From Cellvibrionales bacterium (GTDB lineage: Bacteria > Pseudomonadota > Gammaproteobacteria > Pseudomonadales > UBA7434), in contig DMZE01000275.1 in NCBI GenBank assembly GCA_003492055.1, positions 1-8,061 on the forward strand: DNA of 8,061 nucleotides. Reading direction: 5' to 3'. Positions 1 through 4,704 of the stretch are shown here, in pieces. Numbering within the stretch: the stretch's first letter is position 1; every line of letters begins with the position of its first letter. A program made the position numbers and the translations under genes. The notes beneath the pieces are model-generated. The model was given only the letters and a program-made list of their open reading frames with translations. It had not been told where the DNA came from and searched no databases.

Positions 1-1
1 G

Positions 2-967
2 TTCAAGCATAGCCAACTTAAACATAGCCAACTTAAACATAGCCAGCTTAAGCACGCTCAGCTGACATCAATCAAGAATAATAAAGCGGTGATAGATAAT
101 TCAGATTCTATCAATAATCCAGACTCAATTAATAAAGCCGATTCGATTAATTTAATAGCGGCAGGCATTGCCCATGAAATGAATAATCCATTAGGCTTTG
201 TCTCAAGTAATTTAATGACGTTGCAAGAATACGCTGAATCGTTAAAGAAAATTCTTATGCAGCAGCAGTATATAATTGAAAGGTTGTCGACCCAAAAAAC
301 ACTTTCAATAATAGAGATTATGGCTTTGGATAATGACGACGAGATAAATTATATTTTGGGTGATGTAGAGAACTTGATCAATGAATCAATGACGGGTATT
401 GCACGAGTGCAGAATATTATCGAAGATTTGTCTGAGGTTTCACCTTTTGAGCTTCTAGATACAAGTGATGAAGACGTTAATAAGGTATTGGATTCAACAC
501 TGTGCAAGCTAGATATGTCGCTAAGTCAAAATATTCAATTAGTAAAAGACTATGATGAATTACTCACGACTAAGGTCAGTACGAATAAATTGAATCAGGC
601 TTTTTTAGCGATCATAAACAATGCCGTACAGGCCGTTCATGCAAGAGGCAATGAAGTTAAAGGGGAAATCATTTTACGTACCACACAGTTGCAGCGGCAT
701 ATTCGTATCGATGTAATTGATAATGGCTGCGGTATACCAGAAGAGAAATTAACCACTATATTTAATCCTTTTTATACCACCAGAAATGTGGGTGAGGGCA
801 TAGGGCTAGGCTTGCATATGGCTAAGAATGTCGCAGAAAGTCATGGTGGTGCGCTAAGCGTGAGTAGTCGGGTGGGCATGGGTACGGTTTTTACCGTGAT
901 TTTGCCTGTGGGCAATGGTAGAGTCGATGCTTCTGATTGGCCGATGGATACTCAGATGTCGTTGTAA
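2..967 (+). CDS. Soluble sensor histidine kinase, 5'-partial (starts outside the window)
   Basis: The frame is open from base 2 with no stop, so the GTG at 89 is unlikely to be the real start; it also lacks a Shine-Dalgarno. Counting from GTG 89 as residue 1, the H-box reads AAGIAHEMNNP with phospho-accepting His29 and Glu30. The dimerisation helices run to about residue 120. The HATPase domain has the N-box (Asn178), G1 DNGCGIP (Asp211), F-box IFNPFYTT, G2 GEGIGLGLG-like glycines 237/239/241 and G3 GMG. No membrane segment is visible. The same architecture, including the helical insert after the H-box, recurs in the kinase at 1647, so the two are paralogues. Here the usual DFSR end of the dimerisation helix is replaced by DLSEVSP, and the EKMASVGQL stretch before the H-box is replaced by repeats. 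It ends in tandem TAA stops. It should phosphorylate a receiver, possibly those at 2702 or 3171 (inference). The sensory part lies upstream of the window. Confidence 0.88.
   Translation, partial: FKHSQLKHSQLKHSQLKHAQLTSIKNNKAVIDNSDSINNPDSINKADSINLIAAGIAHEMNNPLGFVSSNLMTLQEYAESLKKILMQQQYIIERLSTQKTLSIIEIMALDNDDEINYILGDVENLINESMTGIARVQNIIEDLSEVSPFELLDTSDEDVNKVLDSTLCKLDMSLSQNIQLVKDYDELLTTKVSTNKLNQAFLAIINNAVQAVHARGNEVKGEIILRTTQLQRHIRIDVIDNGCGIPEEKLTTIFNPFYTTRNVGEGIGLGLHMAKNVAESHGGALSVSSRVGMGTVFTVILPVGNGRVDASDWPMDTQMSL
8..67 (+). repeat. 15-bp in-frame tandem repeat, four units, encoding HSQLK pentapeptides
   Basis: Units begin at 8, 23, 38 and 53. The first two (CATAGCCAACTTAAA) are identical, the third differs at two positions, and the fourth is more diverged. 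The frame matches the kinase that continues to 967, giving HSQLK, HSQLK, HSQLK and HAQLT. The array sits about 35 residues before the H-box, where related kinases have a coiled-coil linker. It may extend leftwards out of the window. Confidence 0.9.
104..157 (+). repeat. Three 6-residue DSIN peptide repeats before the H-box
   Basis: Three consecutive 18-base units start at 104, 122 and 140 and encode DSINNP, DSINKA and DSINLI. The DNA has diverged mostly at third positions (GATTCTATCAAT, GACTCAATTAAT, GATTCGATTAAT) while DSIN is kept. This suggests an old duplication under selection for the peptide. The third unit leads directly into the H-box helix. Confidence 0.7.
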
Positions 968-983
968 TAAACTAAAGGCTGAG

Positions 984-1055
984 TAGACTGTCATTAGGGT
1001 TAGACTGTTAGATTATATTTCTTGGATGGTGAGCTGATTCAATTATTAGCTGATT
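984..1055 (+). promoter_or_regulatory. Paired 8-bp direct repeats upstream of hnoX; possible operator region
   Basis: The 141-base gap before hnoX holds two direct repeats: TAGACTGT at 984-991 and 1001-1008 (17 bases apart), and AGCTGATT at 1032-1039 and 1048-1055 (16 bases apart). The spacing of each pair suggests possible binding on similar helix faces, but no known NO-regulator site (such as the NsrR palindrome) is evident. I found no convincing -35/-10 pair, so promoter function is a guess. Confidence 0.2.
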
Positions 1056-1094
1056 AACAAATAAACGAGAAATACTAAATAGATAGAGCTATAT

Positions 1095-1102
1095 AGGGAG
1101 AG
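1095..1102 (+). promoter_or_regulatory. Ribosome-binding site deciding the GTG start of hnoX
   Basis: AGGGAGAG lies with its GGGAG core 8 bases before GTG 1109. It supports the GTG start, which yields the MKGVIF N-terminus typical of H-NOX proteins (MKGIIF in relatives). Confidence 0.7.
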
Positions 1103-1108
1103 CTAATC

Positions 1109-1654
1109 GTGAAAGGCGTTATCTTTACGCATCTTCAAGAGATGATTGAATCAGAGCAGGGTTTTCAGGTATGGGATGCCATTCTTGAGCGTTGTGACTT
1201 GGCAAGTGGTGGTGTATTTGTTACTACTGAGCGCTATCCGGACGAAGAATTGTTCGCTATTGTCACCGAGCTATCTACGGTAACTGACACGGCTATTAAT
1301 GATTTGCTCGGTTTGTTTGGCGAGTATTTATTTGTTAATTTACATAAATCGATGCCGGCAGAAGTATTTGCTCCCTTAACGTTATGGGATTTACTTAAAG
1401 GTTTAGATTCTATTATTCATATGGAAGTAAAAAAATTAGATAAAAAAGCGCAACCGCCGACATTAACGGTTAAGCGTTCGAGTGATCATGAAATGGTTTT
1501 AGAATACCGTTCTACAAAAAAATTGTGTTACTTAGCAATGGGTATGCTGAAAAGCGCTGCCAATATGTTTGCTGAGGATGTGACTTTAGCTATGCCTGTG
1601 TGTATTCATGATGGCCATGACCATTGTGAATTGGTGATTACGCGCCATGTCTGA
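1109..1654 (+). CDS. hnoX: H-NOX haem-based nitric oxide sensor
   Basis: A 181-residue stand-alone H-NOX (HNOB) domain of the usual bacterial length, beginning MKGVIF. Visible family marks are WDAIL, the YPDEEL segment, FGEYLF, and the proximal haem ligand His104 in LDSIIHMEV. Leu142 aligns with the distal Tyr140 of the O2-binding Thermoanaerobacter protein, so it probably binds NO and not O2. The C-terminal zinc site known from Shewanella/Vibrio H-NOX looks intact: Cys140, Cys165, His167 and Cys173 (CIHDGHDHC). The oddity is the haem-propionate motif YxSxR, which here is Tyr133-Arg-Ser135-Thr-Lys137, with Lys replacing the near-invariant Arg. It is cytoplasmic with no membrane segment. Its 3' end overlaps the next kinase by 8 bases, the standard H-NOX/kinase pairing, so NO binding should control that kinase (known for the family, inferred here). 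Confidence 0.95.
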   Translation: MKGVIFTHLQEMIESEQGFQVWDAILERCDLASGGVFVTTERYPDEELFAIVTELSTVTDTAINDLLGLFGEYLFVNLHKSMPAEVFAPLTLWDLLKGLDSIIHMEVKKLDKKAQPPTLTVKRSSDHEMVLEYRSTKKLCYLAMGMLKSAANMFAEDVTLAMPVCIHDGHDHCELVITRHV

Positions 1655-2642
1655 TAAAGACTTAATTGCCGAAAATAAAGCGCTAATGAATGCGCTGTCT
1701 CGTGAGCGCAAGGCCAGAAAATTAGCTGAGAGTTTACTCGAAGAGCGAGCCGTTGAATTATTTCTTGCTAATCGTGAATTAGAAAAAACGATCAAAACAT
1801 TAAAATCATCTAACTTACAATTACTACAATCTGAAAAAATGGCTTCGGTAGGTCAATTAGCCGCAGGTGTCGCGCATGAAATAAATAATCCTGTCGGTTT
1901 TATTTCGAGTAACTTGGGCACCTTACGCGATTATATTGAAGATATTCGTCAGGTTATTGATGCGCAGAAGTTTTCTATAAAAACGGGCATTGAATGTACC
2001 GATGCTAAGCGCTATGTTGAAATTAATGCCAAGGTAATAGCCGATTTGAATGCCTTGTTAGATAAGGTCGATATCGATTTTTTAATGGTAGATATGAATG
2101 ATTTGTTAGATGAGTCAATTGATGGTGTTAATCGGATAAGAAAAATTGTAGCTGATTTATTAGATTTTTCTCGCACTAATTCTGCTGATTATAAAAATAC
2201 AGATATTAATGCTTTATTAGAGAAAACGCTGAATATGGCGTGGAATGAGCTTAAATATAAAACGGAAGTGAATAGAGATTTTGGTGAGTTACCGGCTGTT
2301 TATTGTAATGATGGTAAAATAGCTCAAGTGTTTCTTAACCTATTGCTTAATGCGTCTCATGCTATTGAAGAACGCGGATCGATAACGATTACGACACGTC
2401 ATATTGGCGATGATGTTAGCATTATGATTACTGATTCTGGTATAGGTATACCAAAAAATATTATATCTAATATTTTTGATCCTTTCTTTACAACTAAGAG
2501 TGTGAGTGAGGGGACAGGTTTAGGTCTACATATTGTTCGAAGTGTTGTTGATGCACATAAGGGGACAATAACCGTAGATAGCGAGCTAGGTGAGGGGGCA
2601 AGCTTTACCATTCGTTTACCCGTTTTAGGGATAGATGCTTAG
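1647..2642 (+). CDS. hnoK: H-NOX-associated soluble histidine kinase (HnoK-like)
   Basis: A 331-residue cytoplasmic kinase with no membrane segment. Residues 8-62 form a charged coiled coil (RERKARKLAESLLEER) as in H-NOX partner kinases. The H-box at 71-81, LAAGVAHEINN, carries His77. A long helical dimerisation region ends in LLDFSR at about 171-176. The HATPase domain has the N-box Asn235, G1 DSGIGIP (Asp263), F-box IFDPFFTTK, G2 EGTGLGLH and G3 GEG. All catalytic parts are present. The ATG lies inside hnoX (ATGTCTGA overlap, bases 1647-1654) with a modest GGTGA at 1633-1637, so translational coupling is likely. It has no attached receiver and must signal to separate ones; the REC genes at 2702 and 3171 are the obvious partners. 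In characterised systems NO-bound H-NOX inhibits such kinases; the sign of control here cannot be read from sequence. Confidence 0.9.
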   Translation: MSDKDLIAENKALMNALSRERKARKLAESLLEERAVELFLANRELEKTIKTLKSSNLQLLQSEKMASVGQLAAGVAHEINNPVGFISSNLGTLRDYIEDIRQVIDAQKFSIKTGIECTDAKRYVEINAKVIADLNALLDKVDIDFLMVDMNDLLDESIDGVNRIRKIVADLLDFSRTNSADYKNTDINALLEKTLNMAWNELKYKTEVNRDFGELPAVYCNDGKIAQVFLNLLLNASHAIEERGSITITTRHIGDDVSIMITDSGIGIPKNIISNIFDPFFTTKSVSEGTGLGLHIVRSVVDAHKGTITVDSELGEGASFTIRLPVLGIDA

Positions 2643-2701
2643 TTGATTTATGCGGAGTGGCAGTTAAACCATGCTATGTTACTTAATAAGGAAATGAGCA
2701 G

Positions 2702-3169
2702 ATGAGTACGCAACAGAATTTACTGTGTGTTGATGATGAATCTGGGATATTGTCATCGCTGATGCGAGCCTTGCGTCATGAGCGCTTTAATGTGCTAACG
2801 GCTAGCAATAGTGGTGAGGCATTAAAGCTTTTATCCGAGAATGAAATACAGGTAATCTTAATTGATCAGCATATGCCTGATATTGATGGTCTTAATTTAA
2901 TTAAAAAAATTAAAGTGCAGTATCCGTTCACTGTTGCTGTTATTTTATCGGGCTTGGTTGATTTAGAGTATATTTTGGCCGCGATTAATCGCGGTGATGT
3001 GCAGCGCTTTTTAGCCAAGCCATGGAATAATGAAGAGCTAAAAACGGTTTTGAGACAATGTTTTCACCATTTTGATTTGGTCCATTCCAATAGGCAGTTA
3101 AGTGATTTGGTGGATCAGCAAAAAAAACAATTAGAAAATTTAACAGTGCTATTAGAAGGACAGGGATGA
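2702..3169 (+). CDS. Single-domain response regulator (REC) with C-terminal coiled coil
   Basis: A 155-residue protein with a receiver domain at about 5-122. The acidic pair is Asp11/Asp12, the phosphorylated Asp55 lies in LIDQHMPDIDG, Ser83 is the switch hydroxyl, Phe103 the switch aromatic and Lys106 the conserved Lys in AKPW. This REC type usually heads HD-GYP/RpfG-like proteins, but here only about 33 residues of helical tail follow (SDLVDQQKKQLENL). There is no output domain, and the stop is followed at once by the next gene, with no HD-GYP remnant visible. AAGGA at 2688-2692 lies 9 bases before the ATG. It follows the hnoK-like gene by 59 bases and is probably co-transcribed. The tail may mediate dimerisation or docking (inference). 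It is a candidate phosphate acceptor for either kinase. Confidence 0.9.
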   Translation: MSTQQNLLCVDDESGILSSLMRALRHERFNVLTASNSGEALKLLSENEIQVILIDQHMPDIDGLNLIKKIKVQYPFTVAVILSGLVDLEYILAAINRGDVQRFLAKPWNNEELKTVLRQCFHHFDLVHSNRQLSDLVDQQKKQLENLTVLLEGQG

Positions 3170-3170
3170 G

Positions 3171-3593
3171 ATGGGTGATTTAGATTTTTTAAACTTTGAT
3201 GCTCAATCTAAAGAAGATTCGAACTCGATGAAAAAAGTATTATTTGTTGATGATGAAAAATCTATACTGGTTGCATTACGTCGTTTATGCCGTAATACCG
3301 GTTGGGATATTTATACGGCAGAAAGTGGCGATGAAGGTTTGGCGATTATTAATGAGCACGCCATTGACCTTGTTGTTTCTGATATGCGAATGCCAAAAAT
3401 GAATGGCGCAGAATTTCTTGAGCAGGTTGTAGAGCAGTCGCCATCAACCGTAAGAATACTATTAACCGGCTATTCTGAAGTAACGGCTACGCTGGCAGCT
3501 ATTGATAAAGGTAAGATTTTTTGCCACTGCACAAAACCCTGGGATAACGATGAGTTCAGAGAGATACTTAATGAGGCAATTGCATCTCGTTAG
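3171..3593 (+). CDS. Single-domain response regulator (REC) with unusual CHC at the switch site
   Basis: A 140-residue receiver starting one base after the stop of the preceding REC gene, with AAGGA at 3156-3160 as its likely ribosome site. An acidic N-terminal extension of about 19 residues precedes the domain; an internal ATG at 3228 (MKKVLFVDDE) is an alternative start giving a plain REC. Asp27/Asp28 form the acidic pocket, Asp71 in VVSDMRMPKMNG is the phosphoacceptor, Thr99 the switch hydroxyl and Lys122 the conserved Lys in TKPW. The switch aromatic, three residues before that Lys, is replaced by His119, flanked by Cys118 and Cys120. No output domain follows. It resembles the previous REC in type (KPW motif) but is clearly diverged, so it is not a recent duplicate. 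It is probably part of the H-NOX relay; its target is unknown. Confidence 0.9.
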   Translation: MGDLDFLNFDAQSKEDSNSMKKVLFVDDEKSILVALRRLCRNTGWDIYTAESGDEGLAIINEHAIDLVVSDMRMPKMNGAEFLEQVVEQSPSTVRILLTGYSEVTATLAAIDKGKIFCHCTKPWDNDEFREILNEAIASR

Positions 3594-3683
3594 TTTTTTC
3601 ACAGGGCATCAGTTTTTACATATGCTGTTTATTTTTACGAATAAAGAATTACGATATCTTAAGGTTTTTTTTCGAGCAAATTG

Positions 3684-3714
3684 AGACGTTAATTCAATAA
3701 AACATTCGTCTTTT
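3684..3714 (+). terminator. Weak candidate intrinsic terminator after the signalling cluster
   Basis: AGACG at 3684-3688 pairs with CGTCT at 3707-3711, and AAT/ATT pairing inside could extend the stem past a two-base bulge. A run of four T follows. The stem is short with a large loop, so support is modest; its place 90 bases after the last REC gene fits the end of that transcript. Confidence 0.3.
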
Positions 3715-3758
3715 CAATGATATGCCTATTAGGTATAAGGGTTAGATCTAATTAATCT

Positions 3759-3979
3759 ATAAAGCCCTCTTCTTTTTTTTAACTTTTCACGTAACTATTT
3801 ATAAGACACGTTATAGAACACGTTATAGAACACGTTATAGAACACGTTACAGAATAAGTTACAGAACAAGTAATACAACATGCAATACCGCACGTATATT
3901 CATTAGTACAAACAGTATTTTCACATTTGTAGTCTGTTTTTTTTAGTTAATGGTCATCATTATTATAAAAGGGCTTTAT
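3759..3979. repeat. Perfect 10-bp inverted repeat bracketing the leader of the membrane-protein gene
   Basis: ATAAAGCCCT at 3759-3768 is the exact reverse complement of AGGGCTTTAT at 3970-3979. The right arm contains the AAGGG-type ribosome site and ends one base before the ATG at 3981. If both arms are in one transcript, pairing would hide the ribosome site. The 201 bases between the arms contain the 12-bp tandem array. The arms could be a chance match in AT-rich DNA. Confidence 0.4.
3806..3889 (+). repeat. 12-bp tandem repeat array, about seven units, decaying to the right
   Basis: The unit ACACGTTATAGA starts at 3806, 3818 and 3830 in three identical copies. A fourth at 3842 has one change, a fifth at 3854 has three, and units at 3866 and 3878 are progressively more diverged. 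A related ACGTAACT lies just upstream at 3789. Each unit contains an ACGTT core. It is not a CRISPR, because there are no spacers, and it shows no coding signal. Confidence 0.85.
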
Positions 3980-3980
3980 T

Positions 3981-4502
3981 ATGAAACGATTATATTATTT
4001 AACCTATGACATTGATGTTGCTGAATCGGTATCGAAGTTATTACATGCTAATGGCATTAGTGATTGGAACTTTCATGTGCTCAGTAAAGATGAGGCCGGC
4101 ATTCAAAAGCATCATTTGCATGCTGCAACGCCTATACATCAATTAGATATTCTCCGCTCTGGTGAGAGAGGTTTTTTTTACGGGGTATTATTGGCTGTTA
4201 TCGCGATTGTTCTTGTTAACCAGTTGACGTCTTGGTTTGATATGTTTGGCATGTTAGGTGTGTTGGGTATTGCTGCTATTACTGTTGGTTTTTCAACGTG
4301 GATTGGCGGCTTTATTGGTATGCAAACTGAGAATTATAAAATTCGACGTTTTCATGATGTTATTGAGCAGGGTGGCTATTTATTAATGGTCGATGTTATG
4401 CCTAAGCAAAAAGCGTCTATTGAGATTCTATTAATGAATCAACACGGTGTGAGTAAAGCTGGTGAGGATACATCGCTGGTGACACCTTTTCATCATGCTT
4501 AA
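3981..4502 (+). CDS. Small conserved membrane protein of unknown function, two membrane segments
   Basis: A 173-residue protein starting MKRLYYLTYD, with an N-terminal soluble part (1-62) that includes HVLSKDEAG and a His-rich KHHLHAA stretch. Two hydrophobic segments follow at about 65-83 and 89-113, the second rich in glycine (WIGGFIGMQ). A C-terminal part then carries YLLMVDV near 133-139. The layout of a small alpha/beta domain, a Gly-rich transmembrane hairpin and a short soluble tail resembles a family common in gammaproteobacteria, which I recall carrying a doubtful database label linking it to cell division; I do not adopt that. An AAGGG-like ribosome site lies about 8 bases upstream, inside an inverted-repeat arm. 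It stands alone between a long intergenic stretch and a strong terminator, so it is probably its own transcript. Function unknown. Confidence 0.85.
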   Translation: MKRLYYLTYDIDVAESVSKLLHANGISDWNFHVLSKDEAGIQKHHLHAATPIHQLDILRSGERGFFYGVLLAVIAIVLVNQLTSWFDMFGMLGVLGIAAITVGFSTWIGGFIGMQTENYKIRRFHDVIEQGGYLLMVDVMPKQKASIEILLMNQHGVSKAGEDTSLVTPFHHA

Positions 4503-4563
4503 CCTCATTATTTCTTGAGAATACTAATTATGCTTAGAGAGTGCTAAGTGTTATCGATAGCTT

Positions 4564-4593
4564 AAAAAAGCCGGGTATATTCCCGGCTTTTTT
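4564..4593 (+). terminator. Strong intrinsic terminator, likely bidirectional
   Basis: A perfect 12-bp stem is formed by AAAAAAGCCGGG (4564-4575) and CCCGGCTTTTTT (4582-4593) around the 6-base loop TATATT. The GC core is followed by six T on the + strand, and the A-run gives a T-run on the - strand. It closes the membrane-protein gene and separates it from the ABC exporter gene. Confidence 0.93.
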
Positions 4594-4641
4594 GTCTTAA
4601 GAAAAGCGTAAAATACGACCTGAAAATACTCAGCATAAAAA

Positions 4642-4658
4642 GTAGCTAAAAGTGCTAC
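4642..4658 (+). other. Small hairpin in the leader of the ABC exporter gene
   Basis: GTAGC (4642-4646) can pair with GCTAC at 4654-4658, or alternatively with GCTAC at 4663-4667. Two competing short stems lie 40-60 bases before the ATG at 4705. The stems are only 5 bp, so this may be chance. Confidence 0.15.
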
Positions 4659-4704
4659 GATGGCTACTATCGCCAATTAATGATTTATTTTATAGAGATA
4701 CATA

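Larger units (their letters stand above)
3594..3980. other. 387-base intergenic stretch with hairpin, tandem repeats and inverted repeat
   Basis: No convincing gene lies here. The short frames, including one that starts inside the previous REC gene and ends at 3684, lack a ribosome site and recognisable content. The stretch is very AT-rich with several T-runs (3667-3672, 3773-3780, 3937-3944). It holds the weak hairpin at 3684-3714, the 12-bp array at 3806-3889 and the inverted repeat 3759-3768/3970-3979. A possible -10 (TATTAT, 3961-3966) lies too close to the ATG at 3981 and has no -35. Confidence 0.6.

Noticed and set aside
1586..1795. - strand frame across the hnoX/hnoK overlap
   Set aside because: It is antisense to two clear domain-bearing genes, with no ribosome site or family likeness.
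2399..2611. - strand frame inside the hnoK ATPase domain
   Set aside because: It lies opposite conserved catalytic motifs; composition reflects the antisense of a real gene.
3502..3684. 60-codon + strand frame overlapping the end of the second receiver gene
   Set aside because: It begins inside the receiver gene in another frame, has no ribosome site and no recognisable content; it is a shadow that runs into the AT-rich gap.
3806..3889. CRISPR array
   Set aside because: Units are 12 bp and directly adjacent with no unique spacers, and no cas genes are present.
3910..3944. Hairpin AAACAG/CTGTTT followed by eight T as a terminator or attenuator before the membrane protein
   Set aside because: The stem has only two GC pairs with an 18-base loop; too weak to call.
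3752..3947. Open frame through the 12-bp array encoding TRYR repeats
   Set aside because: There is no start codon or ribosome site, and downstream units break the peptide pattern; more likely non-coding.
3961..3966. TATTAT as the -10 element for the membrane-protein gene
   Set aside because: A transcript would start within or after the ribosome site, and no -35 lies at the right distance.
3759..3979. A MITE-like mobile element bounded by the 10-bp inverted repeat
   Set aside because: No target-site duplication is seen outside the arms, and the right arm doubles as a ribosome site; not enough support.
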